NCBI RefSeq assembly: GCF_008831285.2
Contig: NC_045145.1
Span: forward strand, 868,001 to 932,000
From: Nymphaea colorata
Taxonomy: Eukaryota > Streptophyta > Magnoliopsida > Nymphaeales > Nymphaeaceae
DNA length: 64,000 nt
Reading direction: 5' to 3'
The notes beneath the pieces were generated by a model. It made no database searches. It was given only the letters and a program-made list of their open reading frames with translations, and was not told where the DNA came from. The translations under genes were made by a program, and so were the position numbers. Positions 11,373 through 22,760 of the stretch are shown here, piece after piece. Position 1 is the first letter of the stretch; each line of letters begins with the position of its first letter.

Positions 11373-11925
11373 GGCTGTCCAATTTGTTATGCAGAACATG
11401 GATGAGCAGGAGTTCAAGGTCTTCAAGTTATGTATAGATTCTCTTCTAGAAAATTTGTCCTTCAATTTATGTATAGATTCATATTTCCAAGTAGAGGGGC
11501 ACGGCTGATGATTGGATCAATGAGACTCTTTCTTTTCCTTTACCACTTTCAACTCTATTCAATCCCAAATCAAAGTGGTCAATTGAACTTCTTTTTTCCC
11601 CAGATTTCCCGAACTGGTTTCAACCATAGTCACATATATGTTGTCTGCCTTTTAAATGGCGAGGTTTTTCTATCATATAATAAGGTTAGCATGGAGAATA
11701 CAGGAAAAATGTGGTAAATTTTAAAAAATTGAGTAAAACTTAAAAGTAAGGGAAAATAAGAAGAATGGTAGGCAATTTAAAAAAATAAGTAGATGAAGAA
11801 AAATTAGAAGTTGGAAATGAGCAGTTTAGCAATAAAAAAGTATGAAAACATGTCTAAAATGAAAAAAGGGAAAAAACGCAAAAAAAAAAAAAACTGGAAA
11901 AGGGCGTTTCTTTGGTGTGGCATTT
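11373..11925. other. 5' flank of kinase pseudogene A
   Basis: Aligns with 28601-29155. It would have held the promoter of the receptor gene. Copy A lacks about 60 bases present in copy B near 28685-28745. A-rich tracts (about 11860-11900) give meaningless lysine-rich frames. Confidence 0.5.
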
Positions 11926-11929
11926 TTTT

Positions 11930-12349
11930 TCCCAAAAAATTACTTGAATCGGCTGGTTCGTTCAAATTTATGCTAAATCAATTGGATGTAGTCCATCTGT
12001 TTTTAAAAAAAGTTATTGGTTTTTATTATCTTATATAGGTTGTTTATTTATTTTCAAAACAATATAATTTTCATATTTTGTGCTGATTCACAACCAAATC
12101 ATTTAAATCACCAGATCAACCGGCACATGAAAGTTGCTTAGTAACTTTATCCACTCATTTCAGAAGCTGAATTTTCAAAGGTCGCAATCAGACGACCACA
12201 ATGCCAGTTCTTAGTTTCTAAGGAGTCCAAATTTTTTTATATTCGGGTTGGATCTGATTTATTTGGGTTAATTCAAATCGAGACCCAATCCATAAAGGCA
12301 CCGTTCTGACAGGGTCATAGTTAATTGCGCTAATGTCCGCTTGTATATA

Positions 12350-12381
<32 letters not shown>

Positions 12382-13190
12382 GAGAGAGAGAGAGAGAGAA
12401 TAAAAACCTTTATTTGGATTGGATTTGAAGTGTCAAAGGTGAAAAAGGGCAACACCATCACCAATGGTCCAATAGCTAAGCCATTGCATCCCCAAGCAAA
12501 TAAATTCAAGAACTGAAAATAAATCCAAGTAAAAATCCTCATCATACATTTGGATCTGAGATAAGCCTTAGGTGTGAACCTGACCAATTTCGTTACTGGA
12601 ACCACTGTATATTGCTCTTCAGTTCGGAATGGCTGACCACTATCATCGACCTTTTGAGCAAAGGAGAACCAAGTCTACCTTAATTAGTAAAACCGGTTTT
12701 TGAAGCGAGTCGACAATGCTGCCAGTTTGGTAAACTGGCCAATCCAATAATCTAAACGATTTAGATACAAATCAGCAAAAAGACAACATTTAAAAATTCA
12801 AATTTTCTTTCAGAAAATGAACTGAAGAATATAAAATTGATTAGACAACATTTAAAAATTGAATGCCCATTGATTCAAATAAGGATAGGGAATATAAGAT
12901 CACATTCTTCAACCATTAATTTCCTATCCGATTTTTTAATCAATGGGCATCCAATACAGATAGCCATCTTAGTCAGATTGCGACGTTGTGAAAATCAGCT
13001 TTTGAAACGAGTGGAAACTTCCATGTTGTCGGCCGATCGGTGATTTAAATGACTTCTTTGTGAATCAGCATAAAATATGAAAAATTATATTCTTTTGAAA
13101 AATAAATAAACAGTATAAAAAATAATTAAAAACAATTTTTTTAAAAAAAACAGGCGGACTGGATCAAATTGACTTAGCGAATATTTGAAG
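11930..13190. mobile_element. foldback (long terminal inverted repeat) element, copy A
   Basis: The sequence at about 11940-12200 is matched in reverse complement by about 12950-13190. Matching words include GCTAAATCAATT / AATTGACTTAGC, TGTTTATTTATTTT / AAAATAAATAAACA, CATATTTTGTGCTGATTCAC / GTGAATCAGCATAAAATATG, and CATTTAAATCA / TGATTTAAATG. The arms are roughly 250 bp, imperfect, with about 750 bp between them. The interior has no transposase frame. It contains a second inverted pair (GCCCATTGATT at about 12863 and AATCAATGGGCA at about 12938). This is the layout of a non-autonomous foldback or Mutator-like element. Exact ends and target duplication are not resolved. Confidence 0.6.
12343..12400. 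repeat. (TA)n(GA)n microsatellite
   Basis: TATATATG/TA run followed by GA run, inside the foldback element interior. Confidence 0.8.
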
Positions 13191-13737
13191 CAACTATGCC
13201 ATTCTGTTATCGTGGCTCCCCATGTTGGTTGTGAGAGATGACAACCAACACTAAAAACTTATCTTTAAAAAAAAACAGTGATAAAACTGAATAATAAGTC
13301 CTCTGAACAAAACGGCAAAAAGATAATCTTTTTTGAAAAGAATCCCCAAACAAAAAACTTGGTTTTCCTGCCTTTTTCATATTTTTCAATTTTTTTTAGA
13401 AAGTTACTTTTTTTTATTTGCATTTTTTGTTTTCTTATTTTTCATGCTCAGTATTACAAGGTAGCTGTTTAAAAAGCAAAAATAATATTCGTGATTATGG
13501 TAGAAACCTAGCTTGGATATATAAAAAAAAAGCTCAATTGACAACTTTGGTTTGGGATTGAATAGATGGAAAAGTGGTAAAGGAAATAAGTACGGGTTGC
13601 ACAAAGAAAAAGTGTATGCATGTAATCAGCCATGCGCTGAACATGGAAATGTGAAGCAAACACTTTCCAAAGCAGTAAACCTTCAACTCCTGTTCGTGCA
13701 GGTACCGGACAGGCAGGACTATCACTAGTTGCTTTAT

Positions 13738-13788
<51 letters not shown>
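13738..13788. repeat. (TA)n microsatellite
   Basis: About 25 TA units. The same site in the duplicate copy (30669-30740) is a compound (TC)n(TA)n, so this locus has changed since the duplication. Confidence 0.9.
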
Positions 13789-13790
<2 letters not shown>

Positions 13791-14359
13791 AACCTTCAAC
13801 CAAGTTGTTGGTTATGCATAACCTCGTTCAGAAATTATTTCTCCGTTGTTCTTCCTGATCAGGACCAAGAAACAAACATTCAACAGTCAATGGCAGAATC
13901 ACCACCAAATTTCTCAAAACAGAAGTGAAAGAAATGCTGTGTGTCATTTGATTGTGTTACCTTGTTAGTCAAAAGCAGAATTTATGTTGCATGAACAGCT
14001 TGCTAGGATTAGGTCCCCTGCGTTTGTTAAGCAAAATCAATCTGTGCAATGGAGAAAGATTAGCAGATTAATGCTGATATTCATGGTGATGTTTGCCTTG
14101 AATTGACTCAACCCTTCAAAAGCACACGAAAGGAAACAAACCAAAACATGCAGATACATGTTAGCAGTTAAACTGCACAAAAAGAGAGCTTAATTTCTAC
14201 GTAAGACCGAAGGAGCCAAAAAGCATATTATTTGACATTCATTTCCTTGGCAACTTATAGCATAACCAGTACTCAAATATTTAATTCACAAGAAAAATAT
14301 GATCAACATTACTTGCACAAGCATATCAGTGCACTGTATATGTTGGAATGTGTGGTCAG

Positions 14360-14560
14360 AGGTGGAGCCAGAATTTTTTGGTAGCAAGCACTGAACTATA
14401 ATTTCGAAATTTTAACAGAGACTGGAATAAAATTTTTATATACGTTAAACTAAGATTTATGAAATTTACATATCAATGTTTAATTTTTTAAATTTGACTG
14501 TGGGGGGCCAAGGCCTCTGCCGGCCCCTGCCTCAGTCCCTGCTGGTGTGTGTGTTGTATT
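14360..14560. repeat. dispersed transposon-like repeat, copy 1
   Basis: GGTGGAGCCAGAATTTTTTGG ... ATATACGTTAAAC ... GGGGGGCCAAGGCC ... CTGCCTCAGTCCCTG. The same string of words is at 31430-31612, and a shorter relative lies near 34480-34565. Such sequence is widespread in plant genomes as small non-autonomous elements. No coding capacity. Confidence 0.45.
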
Positions 14561-14769
14561 GTGGGTCTATCTAAAGTACTATTAGCCAGTCCTAGATGGG
14601 GGGTTATACACACCCAAGCCAAAACAAATGGATGGATGGAATTCCAAGAATACAATATGTTGTCACAAAAGTCCATCTCCACAAACAAACAGGAGACTAA
14701 GTTTACATTTTGTTTTTAGAACATCCGGTGTGAACAAACTCTCCCTCCATCTTTCTCTCTCTTTCTCTC

Positions 14770-15010
14770 TCTCACTTTCTTAACACACCAAGAAAATCGA
14801 ATCAGAAGAAAAGAAGACATGGAAAGAACACACAAAGATTTTACGTGGTTTTGAGACAATGTTTTCTTAGGTCCATGGCCACCACACAAAGCAGTTTTCA
14901 CTATCAGAAAAAAATTACAAAGTACAAGCTAAAACGACATCCTCTTAAACATGAGATTAGAGCAAAACCCACCAAATAAAAAATTATATAAATACCCTTA
15001 CAAAAATTAG
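14770..15010 (-). repeat. copia LTR fragment (tentative)
   Basis: The words AACACACCAAGAAAATCGAATC, CACACAAAGATTTTACGTGGTT and a minus-strand TATA-like TATTTATATAAT (plus about 14984-14995) occur in the same order as the U5, R and TATA parts of the LTR at 1932-2321. No internal coding region or clear end is present, so this would be a solo or truncated LTR. Confidence 0.4.
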
Positions 15011-15016
15011 GGAAGG

Positions 15017-16510
15017 CTATCAAATATGGATCAGACTCCACACTCCAACAGCAGTCACTGAAGCCATTATGTTTTTAAAATTTTTGAAGGGGCCAAAGTG
15101 ATCCATTCTGAGGTCAGTTGGATGAAGGGAACATATTTTAGGAGAATGATCTCATTATATCCTTTTGAGGGAAGAAGCCACCTAAAAGTTTAAACATTCA
15201 GCACGAGTGCTGTCAAACTTAAAACTAAGAAGTGAATCATTGACAGTTGCTCATGCTGTGAGCACTCTCAATACACGGCACCTCACACACTACAGCACAC
15301 ACTTGATCCACTTGTAGGGCTATATAAGGGCCGAGTCAAAATTGAACTCATTCAGTTGGCTCAGCTCGAGTTAGCTATACAAGGCAGCTGAACTCCATCC
15401 GTTAGACCAAGCCACAGCTCGAGCATGACTCTTTTAAGCTCGTTTACCAACTCCCCATTTGACCTGATTTCTTTTTTTGTTTCTAGTTTGAAAGTTTGCA
15501 AAAGAATTCCTAGATAAATGGTTTACTCAAGTTCAATCAAATCAATTTTATAAAACTCGAACTTCACTTGTTTATAATCGCGAGTTTTGAGTTAAGCTTG
15601 AGCTTAACAGAGAAATTCGAGTCCAGCTTGAGTTGACTCTGATTTGAATTGAATGTCCAAGCCAACTGTTCCAAAAACATTTGGATGAAAAAAGAAATTT
15701 ACTAATCAACTAAAAATCAGATAGGATTTGAAATTAAGAAATGAATCGATTAGATTTAGATTCATATATGCATAAATATCCGAACGGATTCAGATTTAGT
15801 CATATAAAAATATTCAATCGAATTGAGATTTAGATTCAAATATCAAAAATATCCGATCAGATCAGATGGGACTATATTTCAATAAAAATTCTGTATTCAA
15901 TGCTCTTACAGTTTGTAAATCAGCCAGATTCGGTTCAAAATATGGATTCAATTCAAATTCAATATGAATATAAAAATGGATTCGCATTGGATTCTGATTG
16001 TGGCATCTGATTTCAGATTCATATTGGATGAAAAAAATGGATTTAGATCAGATTCAAATTATGAATCTGATTTTTAATTCAGTTTGGATGAGGAAAGAAA
16101 ACAGATTCAGATTGTGGAATCTGATTTGGGATTCAAATTTGGATATAACTTTTTTTTTAAATCATAGCCAAACTCGAATCTGAGTATATAAGTATCCATA
16201 CTGTCAAGAATGTATTTTATTTGAATCGGATCCATGGTCATTTGTATCCAAATCGAATCATATTCTAATATTTTGCACTTTATTTTGTATTTAGGTCCAT
16301 CGATTTTCAAGAAAACCATGGTCAGTCTTCTCGAGTCCTCCCAACTCCTCCAAGAGTGTGGTGAAGACTGTTCACGATGTTCTTAATGAGAAGGTTGCCG
16401 AATAACTTCAGCTTCTCCAAGAGTATCAGCATGCTGGAGCTTGTGGACATTGAGAAATGTTCCATATTTGGTGGTGGCCTTTTGGATAGATAATTACTTA
16501 AAACTAAAGC
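15017..16510 (+). repeat. 1.5-kb tandem array, unit 1
   Basis: Unit boundary is the phrase CTATCAA-ATGGATCAGACTC. Order inside the unit: head (GGATCAGACTC ... CTCATTATATCC), a TATA box in TAGGGCTATATAAGGGCC (TATATAA at 15321), a CTCGAG/AGCTCGA-rich part, a long section of degenerate GATTCAGATTCAAAT words, a second TATA-like AGTATATAAG, then a T-rich acceptor-like tract and short exon-like module (16295-16405, ending in VLNEKVAE and TAA), and a tail ending ATTACTTAAAACTAAA. The unit has no long open frame. It resembles neither a known LTR element nor a satellite. Function unknown. Confidence 0.85.
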
Positions 16511-18014
16511 CTATCAAGTATGGATCAGACTCAACACTCCAACAGCAGTCACTGAAGCCATTATGTTTTTAAAAATTTTTGAGGGGCCAAAGTGATCCAT
16601 TCTGAGGTCAGTTGGATGAAGGGAACATTTTTAGGAGAATGATCTCATTATATCCTTTTGAGGGAGGAGCCACCTAAAAGTTTAAACATTCAGCACTGTG
16701 CTGTCAAACTTAAAACTAAGAAGTGAATCATTGACAGTTGTCATGCTGTGAGCACTCTCAATACACGGGCACCTCACACACTACAGCACACACTTGATCC
16801 ACTTGTAGGGCTATATAAGGGCCGAGTCAAAATCGAACTCATTCAGTTGGTCAACTCGAGTTAGCTATACAAGGCAGCTTGAACTCCATCCGATAGACCA
16901 AGCCACAGCTCGAGCATGACTCTTTTAAGCTCGTTTACCAACTCCCCATTTGACCTGATTTCTTTTTTTGTTTTTAGTTTGAAATTTTCAAAAGAATTCC
17001 TAGATAAATGGTTTACTCAAGTTCAATCAAATCAATTTTATAAAACTCGAACTTCACTTGTTTATAATCGCAGTTTTGAGTTAAGCTTGAGCTTAACAGA
17101 GAAATTCGAGTCCAGCTTGAGTTGACTCTGATTTGAATTGAATGTCCAAGCCAACTGTTCCAAAAACATTTGGATGAAAAAAGAAATTTACTAATCAACT
17201 AAAAAATCAGATAGGATTTGAAATTAAGAAATGACGTCTGATTAGATTTAGATTCATATATGCATAAATATCCGAACGGATTCAGATTTAGTCATATAAA
17301 AATATTCAATCGAATTGAGATTTAGATTCAAATATACAAAAATATCCGATCAGAATCAGATGGGACTTATATTCAATAAAAATTCTGTATTCAATGCCTT
17401 ACAGTTTGTAAATCAGCCAGATTCGGTTCAAAATATGGATTCAGATTCAAATTCACATATGAATATAAAAATCGGATTCGCATTGATTCTGATTGTGCAT
17501 CTGATTTCAGATTCATATTAGGATGAAAAAAATGGATTTAGATCAGATTCAAATTATGAAATCTGATTTTTAATTCAGTTTTGGAAGAGGAAAGAAAACA
17601 GATTCAGATTGTGGAATCTGATTTGGGATTCAAATTTGGATATAACTTTTTTTTTTAAATCATATCCAAACTCGAATCTGAGTATATAAGTATCCATACT
17701 GTCAAGAATGTATTTTATTTGAATCGGATCCATGGTCATTTGTATCCAAAGTCAATCGTATTCTAATATTTTGCACTTTTATTTTTGTATTTAGGTCCAT
17801 CGATTTTCAAGAAAACCATGGTCAGTCATTCTCGAGTCCTCCCAACTCCTCCAAGAGTGCGGTGATGACTGTTCACGATGTTCTTAATGAGAAGGTTGCC
17901 GAATAACTTCAGCTTCTCCAAGAGTATCAGCATGCTGGAGCTTGTGGACATTGAGAAATGGTTCCATATTTGGGTGGTGGCTTTTGGATACGATTAATTA
18001 CTTAAAACTAAAGC
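16511..18014 (+). repeat. 1.5-kb tandem array, unit 2
   Basis: Same organisation as unit 1, 1504 bp. TATATAA is at 16812. The exon-like module (17795-17906) is the only one of the three whose frame is open: it reads SIDFQENHGQSF...AVMTVHDVLNEKVAE and stops at 17904-17906, about 36 codons after the acceptor AG. Differences from the other units are mostly one-base insertions or losses. Confidence 0.85.
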
Positions 18015-19530
18015 CTATCAAGTATGGATCAGACTCAACACTCCAACAGCAGTCACTGAAGCCATTATGTTTTTAAAAATTTTTGAAGGGGCCAAAGTGA
18101 TCCATTCTGAGGTCAGTTGGATGAAGGGACATCTTTTAGGAGAATGATCTCATTATATCCTTTTGAGGGAGGATGCCACCTAAAAGTTTAAACATTCAGC
18201 ACTTGTGCTGTCAAACTTAAAACTAAGAAGTGAATCATTGACAGTTGCTCATGCTGTGAGCACTCTCAATACACGGGCACCTCACACACTACAGCACACA
18301 CTTGATCCACTTGTAGGGCTATATAAGGGCCGAGTCAAAATCGAACTCATTCAGTTTGGCTCAACTCGAGTTAGCTATACAATGGCAGCTCGAACTCCAT
18401 CCGATAGACCAAGCCACAGCTCGAGCATGACTCTTTTAAGCTCGTTTACCAACTCCCCATTTGACCTGATTTCTTTTTTTGGTTTTTAGTTTCAAAATTT
18501 TCAAAAGAATTCCTAGATAAATGGTTTACTCAAGTTCAATCAAATCAATTTTATAAAACTTGAACTTCACTTGTTTATAATCACGAGTTTTGAGTTAAGC
18601 TTGAGCTTAACAGAGCAAATTCGAGTCCAGCTTGAGTTGACTCTGATTTGAATTGAATGTCCAAGCCAAGTGTTCCAAAAACATTTGGATGAAGAAAAGA
18701 AATTTACTAATCAACTAAAAAATCAGATAGGATTTGAAATTAAGAAATGACGTCCGATTAGATTTAGATTCATATATGCATAAATATCCGAACGGATTTA
18801 GATTTAGTCATATAAAAATATTCAATCGAATTCAGATTTAGATTCAAATATGCAAAAATATCCGATCAGATCCAGATGGGATTTATATTCAAATAAAAAT
18901 CTGTATTCAATGCTCTTACAGTTTGTAAATCAGCCAGATTCGGTTCAAAATATGGATTCAGATTCAAATTCAAATATGAATATAAAAATCGGATTCGGAT
19001 TGATTCTGATTTGACATCTGATTTCAGATTCATATTAGGATGAAAAAATGGATTTAGCTCAGTTCAAATTATGAAATCTGATTTTGGATTCAGTTTTGGA
19101 CGAGGAAAGAAAACAGATTCAGATTTGGAATCTGATTTGGGATTCAAATTTGGATATAACTTCTTTTTTAAATTCGTATCCAAGCTCGAATCTGAGTATA
19201 TAAGTAGCCATACTGTCAAGAATGTATTTTATTTGAATCGGATCCCTGGTCATTCGTATCCAAAGTCGAATCGTATTCTAATATTTTGCACTTTTATTTT
19301 TGTATTTAGGTCCATCGATTTTGAAGAAAACCATGGTCAGTCGTTCTCTTGAGTCCTCCCAACTCCTCCAAGAGTGTCGGTGATGACTGTTCACGATGTT
19401 CTTAATGAGAAGGTTGCCGAATAACTTCAGCTTCTCCAAGAGTATCAGCATGCTGGAGCTTGTGGACATTGAGAAATGGTTCCATATTTGGTGGTGGCCT
19501 TTTGGATATGATTAATTACTTAAAACTAAA
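18015..19530 (+). repeat. 1.5-kb tandem array, unit 3
   Basis: Same organisation, about 1516 bp. TATATAA is at 18320. The exon-like module (19310-19424) has an in-frame TGA early on caused by a CTTGAG for CGAG change. After the unit, the tail phrase ATTACTTAAAACTAAA runs on into AATCTGATCTGAATC repeats. Confidence 0.85.
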
Positions 19531-20400
19531 TCTGATCTGAATCTGTATCTGATCTGATACTTATATATATCAGAATCTGAATCGGAAACCAGTCGGATGT
19601 TATTTCTTAAACCCGAAGACAATCCATTTCTTAGTCAGATTTGGGTTGTGGCCTTCTGGTTATGCGATAGAAGTTATTCTTAGCAGATTCAAAAGCAGGA
19701 GAGGATGACTTGAGATATTCAACTTACAGTCGACTGTGACCCTCATCTTTGATCTTCACTGTGCAACCATGCCCAAGAGATGGGGATGGCACTCGTTAGG
19801 CTCAGGGGTATTATTTTAAGCCTGGCGACTACCTCCTTCATGTCCATTCTTACAATTGATGACTCCCATGAACATGACAGCCCTATCTCCATGATCATCA
19901 CCAACAGCTCATTCCAAGCAGTCAGTTTTTCAGTTGCAGTACCATTGCTTTCCTGGAGAAGATGGCCATCAATGACATCTGAGATTGGTACGGGAAGTGC
20001 TTCGGCCCCCAGTGCCTTTCTTTCTTTTTCTGTCTAAAGCAATGTTCTTGGGATGTTAATGGATTGGATTTAAATTGGGTATACTCTTCACCATGTCCGT
20101 TTCTTTAGGTATTCACATACTGGTATTCGAACTCAGATTTTAATAGAATGGAGAGATATCATCTCTGAATCTGAATTCAAGATCTGGTTTCACAATCCGA
20201 ATCCGAATTTTGAACTGTATCTAGAAGATTTTCAAAATGTAAGAGCATTGGATATGATTAATTACTTAAAACTAAATCTGATCTGAATCCGTATCCGATC
20301 TGATACTTATATATATCGTAATCTGAATCTGAATCCAGTCGAATGTTGTTTCTTAAGTGCGAAGACGATTCATTTCTTAGTCAGAGATTAATTTCTTTCC
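19511..20400. repeat. paired tail repeat flanking the kinase fragment
   Basis: The phrase GATTAATTACTTAAAACTAAA followed by TCTGATCTGAATC...TATATATATC...TTCTTAA...CGAAGAC occurs at 19511-19640 and again at 20257-20395, in the same orientation. Its AATCTGAATC words are the reverse complement of the interior words of the array units, so array interior and tails could pair. The receptor kinase fragment lies between the two copies. Confidence 0.55.
19743..20030 (-). pseudogene. C-terminal fragment of a third LRR receptor kinase
   Basis: The minus frame reads AEALPVPISDVIDGHLL, then MIMEIGLSCSWESS, then RMDMKEVVARLKII, and runs open to a TGA at 19745-19743. This matches the last part of the kinase domain of pseudogenes A and B (EAFPVALSEVID ... 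MDMKEVV). About 70 codons align with no break. The rest of the gene is absent; similarity stops near 20025 and the frame after ARLKII differs from the other copies. It shows that at least three receptor genes once existed here. Confidence 0.8.
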
Positions 20401-22190
20401 CATACCTGTTTTTTTTTTTTTGGAACGGTTCAATTGGGCATGTGATCAAGATGGAAAATGACATTTAAAGTCTATCCATCTTACCAAGTAAATGACTGGG
20501 CAGTTCCAATTCTTTTGTTTACGTTACATGGAAAGGCATGATATCTAGATAAAGGCAGAGAGAGAGAGAGCATATAATTAAGTGACAAATTGTCAATGAT
20601 TTTGCAATAATTGTCAAAAACAATAAAGGAATACAGAAAACGTATAAGAGAAAGGGAGGAAAGGGGTGGTGGGACTCAAAAGAGTAGTTTGAGTTGTGTG
20701 CACTGGCCAGTGCATGCAACAATCATATGCGAAAAGAAAAACAAAAAGGGGGCATCTTTGAAATTACAGAAAACGAACTGTCTTTTTCAGCTTTTTCACT
20801 TTTTTCAAATTTTTTGATCTGTAAAACAAATTTCTTTTTTCTATTTAAACAGGAACATATTCATTAACCATGCTGACACACAAAATTTTGGTGCAATGTG
20901 TTATTACTTACAAGTATGAACTTGTGTTCATTAACCAACTTCATGAACGCCTTTTGTAGGTTCTATGTCAAAGTTTCTCCGGCATCTCAGCCTAACCCAA
21001 ATTTCCTAACTAAAATACGAAAAATAACGCCCACTCAGGAACCACTGTCCTATAAAACACTATTCTAATAGAGCTCGCTTGTGACTTACCCCAGCGCATA
21101 CTACAACGCCTTTAATTCTTCTAGGGCTGTGCATCAGGTTGGGTGGGATTGGTCTGATGCTCAATAAAATCGGGCTCTATGCATTCATGAAGGTCTTCTT
21201 ATCAGTTATTGGGCAGAGTCAGACCATCATGCTTCTGTCCGTCATGTAGCCGGTTCGATGTCAACTTTTATTTAAAACTAAAAAGTTTCCTTTTCTAATA
21301 TCTTCAAAACCTTCGGCGACACATCACTATTTTTTAAGAGATGTTTGGGGATGCACCAAAGAGCTTTTAAAAAGAATCAACGTAATAAGGAAGCCAAATG
21401 TTGGCGTTATGGTGAAAAAGATTTTAGAGAGAGAGAAAGAACAAAAAAAATAAAAGTGGAGAGGTGGGGTTTAAATGTGTATATTGAACAGAATTAGGCC
21501 TCCTATACCCGACTCAGAGTCAGGCCAACCTAGCCTAGCCTAGCTCAGCTCAGCAAGTTTTTTTTATCGGGTTGGGGAATCTTTCACCCCAGCACATACC
21601 ATCGTGAGGCATGCAGTCTCATTTTTTCTTTCTCTTCCCTTCATCATCTCCCCATGGCCATGTAAGTGAGCTCTTTAAATTTCTTATTTAGAGTTAACAG
21701 CCATGAGCAACGTGAACCAAGTCTTGTTTATTTGTTCAACTCAAATAGGCATGATATGTTTTTTTTTAAAAAAAAAATTATTTTTATTTTTCACCTTCCA
21801 TTGAATGTATGCCTTCGTTATGTCTCTACACATAGAAAATGTGCATGTTTCGCCAGTTGATTTTTCTATTGATAGATGGATGAACGATGAGGATGAGAGC
21901 CTTTGGTTGGATTTTTTTCTTTTCTATTGATTTTTGAGGTTGGGGATAGTCCAAATCAGGGAAGAAACAATTAGTTTACATCCTTCAAATCCTCATTCCC
22001 TTGAGAAAATACCTATTGATCATCCTATTTGTAGTCTTAAAGCAATGATCCACCTTTAAAAGAGTGTCATCCTAACGGGATTGAAGCACAAGTTCCTCCC
22101 CTGCTTACATAAAAATATTGAAGTTGAAAATTTTCAAAATTATCTCATAATTTAAATTTCTATGTATGAAAAAAAGGGCTTAAAATATCT
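20400..22190. other. no gene recognised
   Basis: AT-rich DNA with poly-T at 20409-20421, a short GA run at 20558-20570 and A/T tracts near 21753-21785. Two passages (about 21087-21110 and 21580-21600) share CCCCAGC(G/A)CATAC words, suggesting an old repeat. Open frames are short and unconvincing. Confidence 0.4.
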
Positions 22191-22199
22191 CGTTGTTAA

Positions 22200-22473
22200 A
22201 TCATTTTTTCTTCACTCTTCCTCATTTTTTCATTTTTTTCTCTTGGAATCTTTATATCTTTCTAATTATTCCCTTAAAATCTATCTTCACAAATTTTCCT
22301 TTCTCTATTTCTTTTCTCTCCCTTAAAAATCTTTACATCTCTCTCTCTCTCTAATTTTTTCTTAAAATCTTTTGCTATTCTACTAGTTTTTTCTCTCTTT
22401 ATTTATTTCCTTTCTTTTCAAAATCTTTATCTCTCTATCCCTCTCGCACACATTGTTCTCTTAAAAATATTTA

Positions 22474-22507
<34 letters not shown>

Positions 22508-22760
22508 TTTTCTGTTAAAATCTCTTGCTCTTCTACTAGTTTTTCAATTAAAATCTCTTTCTCTTCTACCAGTTTTTCGCTTTATTTCTTCCCACTCACT
22601 TACAAATTTTTATTTCTCTCTCTCTTTAAAATCTCTTGCTCTTTTAGTAGTTTTTCTCTATCTATATTTTCTCTCTCTTAGAAATCTTTATCTCACTCTC
22701 TCTAAGTGTCTTGATAAAAGTTTATGAAATACTTTCCTTTAAAAAGAATTTCCTTCCTTC
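22200..22760 (+). repeat. pyrimidine-rich repeat block, copy 2 (expanded)
   Basis: Several imperfect repeats of TCTCTCTTTAAAATCTCTTGCTCTTCTACTAG-like wording (each under about 100 bp), with (CT)n and (AC)n patches. The right part (22551-22760) aligns with 5480-5700. Confidence 0.65.

Larger units (their letters stand above)
5480..14581. repeat. segmental duplication, copy A
   Basis: This segment aligns in the same order and orientation with 22551-31648: pyrimidine block, 3' flank (from CACTCCAAAAACAAACC at about 6307), receptor kinase pseudogene, 5' flank, foldback element, a shared (TA)n site, and a transposon-like tail ending in GTACTATTAGC. About 5700-6300 is not matched in copy B. Copy A keeps about 0.87 kb inside the foldback element that copy B lacks. 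Confidence 0.85.

Noticed and set aside
13534-13803. Frame with IYIYIYIY run
   Set aside because: Translation of the (TA)n microsatellite; the same holds for frames at 8286, 30506, 30534, 32676 and 46967.
17795-17906. CBS-domain protein exon suggested by VMTVHDVLNEK
   Set aside because: The resemblance is only about ten residues, and the peptide ends right after it; not enough for a family call.
22200-22760. Possible CRISPR-like regular repeat
   Set aside because: Units are low-complexity pyrimidine words of irregular length in a plant nuclear context; no spacers.
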